Below the pieces are notes generated by a model. That model was given only the letters and a program-made list of their open reading frames with translations, made no database searches and was not told where the DNA came from. Of a stretch of 64,000 nucleotides of DNA, positions 44,187 to 55,048 are shown in pieces. Numbering within the stretch: position 1 is the first letter of the stretch; every line of letters begins with the position of its first letter. The stretch lies in the NCBI GenBank assembly GCA_022539475.1, contig VCMS01000100.1:251195-315194 (forward strand). The letters run 5' to 3'. This DNA is from Gracilaria domingensis. Lineage: Eukaryota; Rhodophyta; Florideophyceae; Gracilariales; Gracilariaceae. The position numbers and the translations under genes were made by a program.

Positions 44187-46012
44187 GGGAAGAAAAAATG
44201 CAGGAGAAAAGACCACAAAGACGGCAAAAAATGGTCGTAAAAGGGGAGAAAGAGGTCGTGCGACAGTCAAATTCGACGTCAAGCTGAGAACGGAGAATAT
44301 ATTTTGAGTTTAAATCACGTGCTTTCGTTCAAAAAGGAACGTAGGTACACGTCGACCCCAACACAAGGGTGTACTTCTCGCATTACCTACCACTCGTTAT
44401 GAACCTGTGGTTTCGCAACGTTGTACGATGTACACCTGTCCAATCTCGCACAGAAAAATAAATCTCTTCCCTCCGCCTCCGCCGCCGCGCCTCCGACGTC
44501 CGACCTTCCGTTACCGTCGTGAACCGTGCCATCTACATCCTCGCGTTATACTCCGCTCCGTCCTACTTTTCTTTGCCCTCTACTTTATGAAGCCCCCATA
44601 AAGCGGAAATCATCCGTATCTCACGGATGTATTCCGTGCAGTCTTTTCGTACGTTCTTCCATATCATTCTTCCTATCTTCGCTCTAAACTAACCAATCCT
44701 CACCACATTTCTTCGCGCGCTGTGACATGTAAACGGCAGAAAATAAGCTTTGGGTTACCGAATTCCCGTTTTGACCCTTTAACTCATTCTATTTCGTCAA
44801 GAAGGTACTACTTTCTTGAATAAATAGAACGAGTTGAAGGATGAAAATAGTAACCCTTCGGGTTAGTAACCACTCTTTGACGTGCGTCCCTTCTATTTCT
44901 TCCGATGGTCACGAAGACTGTAATTACGCGACCAATAGTTCACTTCGTAGCGCTATAGGCTCTAGCTTCTCGCGTATTGCGCTACTTTTGGTTTGTTGGC
45001 GATCTTGGTTGACTGGCTTTTTCGGGATAGGCGATTCTCAGAATCGCCTATCCCGCAAGCCAGTCAACCAAGATCACCAGGCTGGTAACTTGGTTAGGAC
45101 ATAGGCTGCTCTCTCGTTTATGGCATCTTGCGGTATGTTTGCTGTGTGGGCATTCTTGGTGTCCTTGCTTGTGAGTTCTCGCTTCGACACCTTTCGAGCT
45201 TTACGATGAATGGATTGTTGGTAATCTAACCGATCCCTTTCCTTCTTCTTCTTCCTCTTGCGAGGTACTAGGTCCCTCGACTATTCTAGCGCAACGTTTT
45301 TGTTTTTCTTTATCAATGGTACGTTCCATCGCATTTCAAATGTATCTGGCGGAGCATTGACTAAGTTATGGATACTTTCTGCTTACGTATACAGTTAAAT
45401 GACTTTTGATGCGGATGTAGCTCACGAGTTGCAGGTGCAAGTTTCTCAAGTAGGGAACCATGCATCTGGGCATGGTTCCCTACTTGAGGAACCGAGAGAA
45501 TGAGGCGTTTCGCGTCCCATCCTCTCGGAGTGCGTATGTGTCCTGCCGATACCGCACTTTGGTGCAGGTGCAGTCTGCGGCAGCTGCCGCAGATTGCAAC
45601 TACTCCCGTTCCATCATGGGGAAATGGTAAATGTAATATAGCGAAGTATTGGTTAGCAAAAGCGGTCGATAGAAGAATAGATATGAATAGAACGGTATGA
45701 TTTCATATTGGACATCATCTGTACTAGCATCAGTATTCCATGCGTTGCAGGGTATCATTCCGCAGAAGGTATCGTGTAATGTGCAGCTTAATGGAAACAG
45801 AACCTAGACTTGACGAAATACCGTTCAGGTAGCCCTCGACTAAAGAAATAGCACGAGTGGAAAAACTACCAGTATTTACTGCACAGCGATTCTGGACGAC
45901 CCAAGCAATTATCTCCAAATTTTGAAATGATGATATCCATATTTTTTTCGAAAAATTTACCGGACGACCCTTGCCACTTTTCTGGACGACTCTTGCCAAA
46001 AACTAGCATCTG
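44187..46012. repeat. Right copy: element end region with hairpins
   Basis: Holds the conserved hairpin at 45445-45488 (19-bp arms, 6-base loop) and a second, right-copy-only inverted repeat at 45001-45075 whose arms contain GGGATAGGCGATTC. GTCGTCC motifs recur near the outer end (about 45907, 45965 and 45985). Homology with the left copy ends at 46012. No gene is supported. Confidence 0.65.
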
Positions 46013-47523
46013 CAAGAGAGAGAGGATCAGCATCGCCCTCGTTAGAGTTACTTATAGTATCTAAGAAGATAAACAAAATTTCTTCCGCGCTCCGTCTGAG
46101 CTTGAGCGGAACCCTTTGTTCGTCTGTACACTGGTACGAACCATCAATGGGTCTCTCTAGATTTGATTTGAGAAGTTGGTGCAGATCTTGGGACTCCTTC
46201 GTGCTTATGTGCGTAGTTTTCTCAGAGAGAGTAGCGTTAAGATTTACATAGCGTATGTCCCTTATAAGAAATTTTTTCAAAACTGTGAACGTAAGATGAA
46301 GGCGATCGGATGCTTTAGACCCTCATAATACATTCATTAGGCCTTCCACGCTACCTCGATTTTGGAACAGTGCATATTAAATTATCAATTTTTTCAAATT
46401 TGTGAATGTTATATGAGGGTGTGCTGAGGTTTCTCTCATTGCATGGTAGGCTGTTGTCCGTGCGTTTTGGCACTTGGACTATCCTTTCCCACTCCTCTCA
46501 CACTCACTGCACATTCCCTTTTGGCACCCTTAATGAGGTCATGGGAGGCGATTTAAATTCTCAATTCCACCACACAGTGCGCTCCTATTTTTGAAAAACA
46601 ATCCAATTTACATCCGGGCGTGATCCGCAAGCCGCAAAAGATTCTTATAGGGCTCATGATAGACGTTTGTTGACAAGCGCTTGAAAAAGTAAATAGTTTT
46701 AGATCCAGGACAGCATTGCCGCGCCCAGGGCCGTCGCCTTTGTCTGTCTGGTCTTGCCGTTCAATAGAACACGGTAGTATGGTCGCGAGAGAGGTTCTCT
46801 GGTTATTGTTTGTGTGTGGGCTGCGGTCTTTTTTATTTGCTTCATGAGCAGCAATGGAAGAATGAACTTGCTTTCGTTCATGAAGTGAGCGTGTGACGTC
46901 TTGTCTACGTTGGGGGTGTACTTGCACATGTAATAAGCGTTCCCTCTTGTTTTGAAATTTGCTAGTTGCTTGGATTCGAGGGTTTAGCTCTAAGCCCAAA
47001 ATTCCTTATTTAACCCTTGCCAGGTGGACATGGAATACCATAACATTGCTCATAAAGCACATATTTGTCCATCTCACTGCATTAAAACTATCTGACGCCT
47101 CCCGCTCAAACGTCGGGTTGAGAAAGATCGCTCTCTTTACTTAAGATATCAATAGTCTGTTTAAGAGATTTGATACCGTATTAAAAGTTATACGCTCAAT
47201 CTTATTAATCCCTAAACGTTCATATTTCGATGTCATGGGACGAGAATGTGCTCAGATGTTTTGGAATAGCAGCTCTTCTACCTGGAATACTATGTATTCC
47301 AAATGAAAAAACTAGTACTCTATCAGCGTTTTTGCTATAGAAAGAACATATATCTCTACAGAACGTGATGTAGAACAGATGTAGTACTTCTAAGGATAAT
47401 CTTTCTCGCCGCATGTTATGCGATCCATTATTAACGTTAAAAAAATTTCTCTCTAGCGAATCAAGAAACAGTTTTCAGAGGCATTGCGTTCGTCAATCAC
47501 ATTTCAGACCTACACCAAAAGTA

Positions 47524-49598
47524 CAGGTGAACACTGAAACTAGTGTGGCCCACACTAATTCGGTGAGCTCGATTTCAAGCAACATCACACAAAATAGTGT
47601 GGACCACACTACTTCGGCGCCCACACTAATTCTGTAGCGGGTTTATTAGTGTGGCCTACACTAAATCTATGTTCCCAAATATAGTGTGGGTGCCAACCAA
47701 ACAACTCAAGAGCTAGAACCGACCTCCTCACCTTCGAAATTGCTCCTGTACTTCTCGATTATGGCTTGAAGCTCAGGAAAAAGCTGACGCTCTTCCCATT
47801 GACCGTTCAGGTTCAACGCCATGCCGCAGCGAATCATGGCTTTCCGCGCATAAGAGACGACATTTTCATCTCTTTGCGCGCTCACTGCTGGGACAGACTT
47901 GGCCGCGAGCTTCAGGAAATGTCTCTTTCCGGGATTTGATAACTTTCCGGACGCACGCGTTCCCTCTGTCCACATATTGTTATTGAGTAGAGTCATCTTG
48001 AAATCATCCCACTCTCTCCTCCAGTACGTTTTCAGCTTTTGTATAACAAAACTGTCAGCCGGTTGCACTAAATGAGTGGCATTGCAGGGAAAGAACCGAA
48101 CCTCCGTATTACTTTGCTTCAGTGCTAGACGAACTTCTTCCGTTATGTCATGAGAGTTCACGTTATCCATATAGAGAACACGGATACGTCAGTTTGGCAA
48201 CGGGGCTAGAACTCGTTTTTCTTTCACCCATTCAAGAAACACGCGCTTGTCCATCCATTCCTTTGGACCGGTACGGTAAACAACGCCTGGAACATCGTCA
48301 GGAAGACCACGAATCGGATAATTCTTCTCCACATTCTTGAATATAATCATTAGCGTCTCAAGACGAGCTTCAGGGCCACCGGATATCAGAACTATCATTG
48401 TCATGCCGTCATCTCCAGAAACAACATCTGCATAACGTTCACTCGTCTCTCCTACGAGTGCCAGAGTTTTATGGTTATCCATGTTTATGCAGAAGTACGT
48501 CTCGTCTGCGTTGAAGACGTCTTCTTCACGTAATTCTTTTGACCGAAATTCTCTCGCTAGTTTGCCGAGATGAAAGGCCACTTCCCTCTCGATCTGCTCT
48601 TGCTTTGCAGGTGAAACCATCAACTTTCCACATTGATAGCGGCTTACGATATTGTATCTGCACATGAAGGTTTGCACCCAACGTGTGGTAATTTTGTTCA
48701 CTATTGGCTCATCTGTTTTAGGATCTTTCATCATTGGGTGGTATGGGCCACTCGTTTTCCCAGCGATTAGTGATAGACTTAGTCGACGAAGCAGTCTGGC
48801 ATTGAATTTCACTCCAGCTTTTCTCATGGGGTTGAATTCAGAAAACAGGTCAGCGTGAAGCGCTGCAACCCATGCCGTAACGCGACGTCCTCTTCCGGAA
48901 CCGGTTCTGCAGTAGTGCCGTTTAAGGCCAGTTTTTGTCGCCTTGACAAAAGAAAAACGGCCGCTCTTTGCAATGCGATTATGTCCTTCGACAAGGTGAT
49001 GTCTCTGTTTCCAGTATCGGCTGGCTCGTTGTAGGTTTGACTTTGCGCTTCCCCTAAAGAGGCTGGGAAATTGAGCAACAGCCTTGGAGACAATGTGCTT
49101 TTCTCCTTGCTCTGTGGCGGTTTGTATCATCCAACTAGCAATAATTGCTCTCTGGGTGTTGGTCAAAACTACTTGAGAATTTCTTGCGTTTGTTGCGGAT
49201 TCATGGTCTTGATTTGGGTCCAAATCATTTGAGGGCTGTGAGGTTGAGGACGGGTGGGAGCTATCGGAAATTGTGTTATCCAAAGTCGGTACATTGAGGC
49301 TGGCACTGTTCATGCGACTGAAAGCACTCAGCAAGGGCGATGCAATAAGAGACATGCTTTAGCACCTCGAGAGACTTATAGCGGGGGAAACGAGTTGTAC
49401 AGACGTTGCTGAAGCGAAGGATGGTTCTGGTATAAAGCGTAAGGGTTTTTATTTGGCGCGCGAATTATGCACTTGTAGTATCCAGCCCACACTAATTACA
49501 ACCGCCACCTCCAAGTTGTGCACAAGATATAGTGTGGGCTACACTAATATGCGTTACCACGCTATTTGTGCACCCACACTACTTTCAGTGTTCACCTG
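47524..49598 (-). mobile_element. Tigger/pogo (Tc1-mariner) element with TIRs and TA duplication
   Basis: Terminal inverted repeats start CAGGTGAACACTGAAA at both ends (47524 inward; 49598 inward on the other strand), flanked by TA at 47522-47523 and 49599-49600, as expected for this superfamily. Length is 2075 bp. Both subterminal regions carry several copies of TAGTGTGG, often as back-to-back pairs such as TAGTGTGGCCCACACTA: at least four sites on the left (47540-47700) and three on the right (49487-49580). These are likely transposase-binding sites. It is inserted inside the DDE-type transposase pseudogene. Confidence 0.88.
47706..49355 (-). pseudogene. Tigger/pogo transposase with one in-frame TGA
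   Basis: From ATG 49355 the frame runs about 550 codons to 47706 with a single TGA at 48189-48191. An N-terminal helix-turn-helix and CENP-B-type DNA-binding region (NTQRAIIASWMIQTATEQ onward) precedes a DDE_1 domain: first Asp in FNADETYFCIN, second in YMDNVNSHD, third in VQPADSFVIQKLK. The codon after the TGA is CGT and the text reads on as IRVLYMDN, as in active relatives, so one change silenced it or it is read through. The D-D-D triad is complete. Confidence 0.85.
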
Positions 49599-50656
49599 TA
49601 GTGTCTCGTACAATCTTTGCGGACAACGTGTGTTTGACGAGAAGACTTTGTAATTACGGACTCCACAGTATTGCATTAATACAGCCCTTTTGTGATTCCC
49701 CAAATCTCTATAGCCAAGAGCAAATATATGCGTACCAGTTCTCGCTTTTCGTGATAATAGTGTCAGCTCTCTCATGCCAGAGCATGAAAGGATTTTCTGA
49801 GATTTTTTCGACTTAGTTTTCCCAAATGTGACAGGATGGGTATGAGAACGCTTACAGGTTACCATGAATCGCAATGAAAGCTGCCCTGTATTTATTGCTC
49901 CAATGATATCTTTGGTAGCATATACCCGGTCGATTGCGATGAGAAAACCAGAAAGCATCTGCGGAGCAATTCTTGCATTTGAAGTGCGCATAGAAAGCAT
50001 AAGAAATGAAGAAAACACTTCTGGAGCACTCTCCTCTTTGAATGAATTGTGAAGAGCACCTGTAATGCCAGTTAAGGTCGACTTCATAGAAGTGGCATGG
50101 AGACCCATACCCTTCTTTCCGTCACCAGGTTTTAGCCGAACTTGTTTGTGGTATCTGGAGGCAAACCGGAGGTGGTCATCATCTACTCCTAAAATTGTTG
50201 TCCCAGGACGAATACAAATATCGCTAGAAATATTAGCCACAGTTTGCTCACGCATTGTCAACCAGGCTGGGATATCCATACGTTTGTTTCCCCATTGGCA
50301 ACTGGCTAAGCTCTTTCCTCATGTCAAAGTCAGGTCCAAGACATGACGTCAGTTCATATCGTATGTTCTTGAATTGATCAAATGATATACGTCTTCGAAT
50401 CTCTTCTATCTCATACCAGCCTTCATATTCTCCACCACTTAAGAGTTCCGAAGGAGAGCAATCGTAGACACCAGATATCATGAGTGCTTGGAAGTAATGC
50501 AGTATATTTTTGGCATTTTAACGTACAATTCTTTCATTATCTTCCGCCACTTTGGAAGCACGACAAACAACGCTATCAACCTCCAAAGAAGTAGCTATAC
50601 CGTTCCAATTCAAGAAGATATCAAATATCTCCCTAGCAGAGAGAAAACTTCTCAAG

Positions 50657-51481
50657 TGTGGTGCAATCCCACGAGTGGGCAAACAAGAGTCGCGTCGTGG
50701 AAAGCGCACCTACAGGGTGTTCGAAACTTGCTCTCTGTAAAGGTAAATGCAGCAGCAGAACCCTCTGATAGGGCCAGCGCGATGCAGGGTGTAAGTCCGG
50801 GTGGCCCCGATCTGAGCGTGCAGTCAGGGGTAAGGGGGAAGAATCGGCGTAGGTATCGTACCCAGCCCAACGGTAGGGGGGCAACAAAGGATCAGCAAAC
50901 GAGCCGCAATGCGGAGCACTGACTCGTGATAAAGGGGAATAAGTCCCGAGAATAGTGGGCAAAAACCTGTATAACAGGGCAGAGAAACGAGAGCCGTATG
51001 ACGGAAATAATAACAAAGAAACAACAAAAGATGCCGTAACGACGGTCTAGAACTTCTCAGTGGTAGAGGTCGGATGACTACCCCGGAATTGTGGCGGCTT
51101 GCCCGATTAGGGACGAACACCGTTCACAAGCGGCAAGAAAGTCAGAGCCAGAAGCCTCCTTGAGGTTTACTTCCCATAGAGTGGCGGCAAGTGCCGCCAC
51201 CCATATAGGGCATTTGAAAATATCAACTAGAAATATCTAGCTATCCGGCGCTGCCGGCCAACATCCTACACTTGTGAAACCGTGGCAGGCTTGCCACGGC
51301 GCACCCGGCATCGAGCCAACTCAGCACACGTGTGCAGAAACACTACCCTTCCTAGGCATACTCCAAAATGAGGCCATCACTACAGTAGCCTCTCATAACA
51401 TGAGGTATCGAAGCCTGTAACGGATCAACAAACTATGAAAAGCACCTCATTGCATCCCTATCCAAGGCGTTTTGCTCTACA
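50657..51481 (-). mobile_element. Solo LTR (copy E) with 5-bp target duplication
   Basis: 825 bp, starting TGTAGAGC and ending CCACA on the minus strand, between identical flanks TCAAG at 50652-50656 and 51482-51486. It is the closest relative in the window of the 5' LTR at 4744-5604, matching across nearly the full length. It lies inside the DDE-type transposase pseudogene, whose text continues on both sides. A fossil with no internal sequence. Confidence 0.85.
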
Positions 51482-51760
51482 TCAAGAGCGACTCATATAG
51501 TACTGCCAAGCGCTCACATATTTTCAGTAGAATGTGAACCGCTTCTTCAATTAAGATTCGAGCACAGGAACGGTCAAGGTCATCTATTTTCAGCTCTACA
51601 TTTTTCGATCGAAGAAGAACTGTAATCCATGCATATGGTTGCTGACTATCCAATTCATCATGTGAGCATTGAACGTTTTCGTCTTCACTGCCAGAATAAA
51701 GTCAAAATCACCTGGATCTTAATCGTTTAGGTCTTCATAGTTTGCATCAGTTCCCTGCAT

Positions 51761-52458
51761 AACTGAAGTGCAACGCTCATCTACGAGGATTTTCGCTGGA
51801 TGTAGTCATACTTCCCGTTCACGCGTTGGAATAGTACAAATCAGTATATGACTAGTAGTAACTAGTGGTTACAATCGAGATGGTGTGGAAACGTAAGAAA
51901 CAGTGAAGCTGATCGGAATTTGGCCACTGCACGTGAGCGGTTGTCTCAATTAGTGCAATGCTTCTTACGTAATATTATGTATAACTTTTAGTGCGGACAT
52001 TACTTAGTGCAACGCCGTCGCTGCCGACGCATCAGTAACGTTCTCTAACTACAGTAATATTATTTCATGAAACTTGGCTCTAGCTACTCTCGTCTTCGGC
52101 GTTGCACAATTACTTATTGCAGGGCTTCCTCGTGGTTATGGTGTGTCTATCTATCCTGCGTCTCCGCGGAACCCAACTTTGAGAGTGTTCAAACTTTAGT
52201 ATTAGTGTTCTGCTTTGTATAGAAAATATTTTGGTGATACAACGTACCTATTTTCTTTTTTTTTGTTTCTTTTTCTTTTTTTTCCCACTATGTAGAGTTT
52301 TTCCTCTTTTGAGGCTGCTGCGCTCACGTGTGTGTTATAAGTCTCTGTTAAACTCTCAATGCGCTGTGGTGACGGTTTGGCTTCGGTCTTACACATGGCT
52401 AGTTGTGCCATTTTTCAGAGACTTTGTCTTTTCGGTTGTACGCCGTAGAGAAAAATTG
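51761..52458. other. Unassigned AT-rich sequence
   Basis: No gene recognised. A GTGCAATGCTTC / GTTGCAC-like phrase recurs around 51950-52120 (LAGTGCAACGCC, TTGCACAATTACTTATTGCAGGGC), which may be remnants of a small repeat. Confidence 0.35.
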
Positions 52459-52776
52459 TCAAACGTCTACATGGCGTTTTTTTGCTTGTGGACATTGCAT
52501 TACAATAAAGTTACTTGTTTCGTTTTCTGGGTCTCGAAAACTGTGTTTTTCTTTGTCAGTGGTAGGAGATGCTCCCTGTGCTGAAGGAAATGCGATACTT
52601 TTTTCAAAAATGGATTTATGCACCTTGTTTTTAGCATTTGTGTTACTGAGAGAAGAACTGCGAGGAATTCTTGCCTTCAATTTTTTAGGTCTTATTTCGT
52701 CTTCGTTGTTACAAGTTGTAAAGACACGTAGTGCTGCCAACCCTTCAATATCCATTCCTCGCCGGTACTTCTTCAT
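52459..52776 (-). CDS. Possible small gene or exon, Cys-containing basic protein
   Basis: 105 codons from ATG 52776 (MKKYRRGMDIEGLAALRVF). The frame remains open upstream for another 35 codons and includes CLYCNKPIRAICERTPTKEE, a C-x2-C pair that could be half a zinc finger. The rest is Lys/Ser-rich and probably disordered. It could be an exon, a transposon remnant or chance. Confidence 0.3.
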   Translation of the reverse strand: MKKYRRGMDIEGLAALRVFTTCNNEDEIRPKKLKARIPRSSSLSNTNAKNKVHKSIFEKSIAFPSAQGASPTTDKEKHSFRDPENETSNFIVMQCPQAKKRHVDV

Positions 52777-52849
52777 TTCCTCCTTAGTGGGTGTACGTTC
52801 ACATATGGCACGAATAGGTTTATTGCAATATAAACAGGAATGAGCTTGA

Positions 52850-53368
52850 AACCCATCAGCATTGTGAAGGCGCTAGACTCCATGAGCGGCTTCAACATAT
52901 TTAGCAATCAACGTGATTCAGTCCATTCAGTCTACAGTCTAAGTACTGAGTTTCATTTCTGAAGACGAATGACTGCTTTATTATTATTGTTTCGTAGAAG
53001 AAGCTCATGTTCGACCTGAGAGCGCTATATTTACAACTTTGCACTTACAAATGTTGACTATGGTATGCGCTTTGATTGCCGATTTTTTCAATTCTGTGAT
53101 TGGTTAAAAGATGCATTTGGGCAGTTCCTGTCGCCCATGTTTGTTCCTTTCTCTTATGGGATGACTATGTTACCGTACACTAATGTTTTCTTAATATTTG
53201 GATTCAAAGCAGAAAAAGTGCTCTCGAAAAGCTTTTTGTGAACTTATCTACGGGCGAACAAAGCTTTCCCTATTTGTATTTCGCTCGTAGTAATAGCCTA
53301 ATTCTAAAGTATAACGGACTCTGCAGACTACCTGACAAGTTTTGCTTACTCTTCAAAATAGGTATAAC
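52850..53368. other. Intergenic region
   Basis: AT-rich, no gene or strong repeat seen. Confidence 0.35.
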
Positions 53369-53641
53369 ATGAATCAGAGATCATTGCAATTGACAATTTC
53401 TCTCCTTGGGCTTTTGAGTATCTTAATCTGTATAAAAAGCAGATTGAAAAGCTGTTCGAGGTCAAGAAAGAACTCTTCTAGTACACGGAAGAGCTCTTCT
53501 AGTACATGGAAGAGCTTTTATAGTACGTGGAAGAGCTTTTACAGTACATGGAAGAGATTTTCTAGTACATCGAAGAGCTCTTCTAGAGCGTGGAATAGGT
53601 CTTCCACGCAGGTATTTCAGGGAAGTGCGGGAAAAGTATAG
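53369..53641 (+). CDS. Small hypothetical protein with hydrophobic N-terminus and Ser/Lys repeats
   Basis: 90 codons from ATG 53369. A hydrophobic helix (LTISLLGLLSILICI) near the N-terminus could be a signal anchor. It is followed by a basic Ser-rich tail built from a 21-bp tandem repeat that encodes variations of W-K-S-F-Y-S-T. No known family. The repeat alone could create the open frame, so coding status is uncertain. Confidence 0.35.
   Translation: MNQRSLQLTISLLGLLSILICIKSRLKSCSRSRKNSSSTRKSSSSTWKSFYSTWKSFYSTWKRFSSTSKSSSRAWNRSSTQVFQGSAGKV
53465..53610. repeat. Minisatellite, 21-bp period, about seven units
   Basis: Consecutive units contain GGAAGAGCTNTTNTAGTAC with few changes. The period of 21 is a multiple of three, so the frame above is preserved. 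Units in the middle are the most alike. Confidence 0.75.
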
Positions 53642-53661
53642 AAATCTAAAAATGCGACACA

Positions 53662-54499
53662 TTTACGCTTTGGTTTTCTTTGCAAGAGTGCGAACATTTC
53701 ATAAAAAACAGAATTTTGCTATAGTGTAAGAGAAATTCTTTGTAAGAAATTTTCTTGTAGAGTACCGACGCACGCCTCCCTTTCGTTGTGGACAATTTAT
53801 CTCACATATTTTAATTACAGTACCGGTTGATGACATTATTGTATTCGTTAACACATCATGCATCACATCATGATGTGTATTATGTTGGGTTTGATAACTA
53901 TTGTCAACTTTGTTTGAACATTGAAGTGAAACTCTATTCGGGTTCAAACTTCAAATGAAGCTAGAATATGTCTATGAGACTTTTTTGTTTGTATTCAATA
54001 ATAAATTTAAAGTGCTGAATAAAAGATATTTAAAGTCACACTTTGCTAAGTTTGGAAGAAAAGCTCAAAAGTTTCAGTTTTGTAACTCTGAAGCTTTAAA
54101 TTTGGTTCATGTAAGGACCTAAAATTGTGAAGCTCATGGAAGAACTTCACCAGATTAGCAATTAAGTGAGGTATCTAAGACTGTCTCCACTTTTAACCCT
54201 GAAGCTCGGGCCCCAAATCATTGAGGGTATCCAACTTTTCACCACAACATAACATGATGAGTTTGATGTAATCTTGTGATAACTTGGTAGTTATCCTTAA
54301 AGTAAAATTAATGCAAATTGTATTTTAGCGCTGAGTTTACTCTATTATTTAGGGGTCTTATTTTCAACTTCTACGATTTTCTTCATTTCCCGTATTTCCC
54401 AGTAAAAACCCTACACGGAAGAGACCTCTTCCACGTATCCGACAAGGGTTAAAAACTGCTGATTTTCTCAGGAGGCAATAAATTTTTTGAAGTTGTGTT
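53662..54499. other. Intergenic region
   Basis: AT-rich, no gene recognised. The palindromic phrase CACGGAAGAGACCTCTTCCACG at 54414-54435 resembles the minisatellite unit upstream. Confidence 0.35.
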
Positions 54500-55048
54500 T
54501 CATCCTCGAGAGGAATCCTCACAGTGCTTCCGAGCGTCGGTTATTCTCTTGAACTCTTTCTTGCACTTCGGGCATGCATGTGTGATTTTCAAATGCGTTT
54601 CTCGAACATGCCTGTTGCGATCGGCATTTCTTGTGAAACTCTGTGCGCAACCTTCGTACGAGCAGTGAAATCTGGTCGCAGACTTTTTGGGTGTGCTAGT
54701 TTGTGAAACACCCTTATCCAAATTAGTCAAAGCTGTGGGTGATGTCTTCACTGCAGATGCTCTTTGTGTGATTGAAATTTGGCGCGTAGTGCTGTCGTTG
54801 GCCATTTGACGGCGACTATCTGAAGCTGAGCATGACGGCCGAGCACCTGATGACGAGCTGCCTGCAGAGTGTCTATCATTTGAATCTTTTCCACCAGAAA
54901 GAAGTTGAATTGTTTTTGCAGCACTTGCAGTGGCCTCACTCAAGTAGGAAGATTCCGAAGTCGTTATGTTATGGCTCTGTCTTTTTTTATGTTTGCGAAG
55001 ATCGTTCAAAGTAAGAAAGCTTGTTCCACATTTTGGGCAGGCAAACAT
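54500..55048 (-). CDS. C2H2 zinc-finger protein
   Basis: 182 residues from ATG 55048. Three zinc fingers are visible: FACPKCGTSFLTLNDLRKH at the N-terminus, FHCSYEGCAQSFTRNADRNR about 110 residues later, and ACPKCKKEFKRITDARKH at the C-terminus, the last with Cys in place of the second His. A long Ser-rich linker separates finger 1 from fingers 2-3. Likely a nucleic-acid-binding nuclear protein. No neighbour suggests a specific role. The open frame begins 13 codons upstream without an ATG. Confidence 0.72.
   Translation of the reverse strand: MFACPKCGTSFLTLNDLRKHKKRQSHNITTSESSYLSEATASAAKTIQLLSGGKDSNDRHSAGSSSSGARPSCSASDSRRQMANDSTTRQISITQRASAVKTSPTALTNLDKGVSQTSTPKKSATRFHCSYEGCAQSFTRNADRNRHVRETHLKITHACPKCKKEFKRITDARKHCEDSSRG

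Larger units (their letters stand above)
33190..46012. mobile_element. Large DNA mobile element, right copy (inverted, with internal deletion)
   Basis: Mirror of the left copy. Reading down from the outer end at 46012: end region, T (minus), short remnant of B, methyltransferase and SET (plus), promoter island, complete length of P (minus, broken by stops). About 3.0 kb present in the left copy (its 17998-21035) is deleted here, fusing the 3' part of T to the 5' part of B near 41966. The inner boundary is placed near 33190, just past the end of P; I found no terminal repeat there, so it is uncertain. Confidence 0.7.
46013..51760 (-). pseudogene. Decayed DDE-type transposase gene, split by two insertions
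   Basis: Coding-like text on the minus strand runs from an acidic N-terminal segment (about 51700-51490), across a solo LTR, to 50656-49601, then across a Tigger element, with weaker remains at 47521-46550. Recognisable stretches are PAWLTMREQTVANIS, GVDDDHLRFASRYHKQVRL, GLHATSMKSTLTGITGALH, GFLIAIDRVYATKDII and ALGYRDLGNHKRAVLMQY. The spaced Asp residues and IAIDR-type motif suggest a DDE transposase of a piggyBac- or IS4-like kind, but I am not sure of the family. At least one stop (near 50518) and one frameshift (near 50280) are present besides the insertions. The inner remnant end is uncertain. Confidence 0.45.

Noticed and set aside
14129-46012. Virus-like (Polinton-type) element
   Set aside because: No protein-primed polymerase, retrovirus-like integrase, capsid or packaging ATPase was recognised in either copy.
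53465-53610. CRISPR-like array
   Set aside because: The 21-bp units are contiguous without spacers and the genome is eukaryotic.
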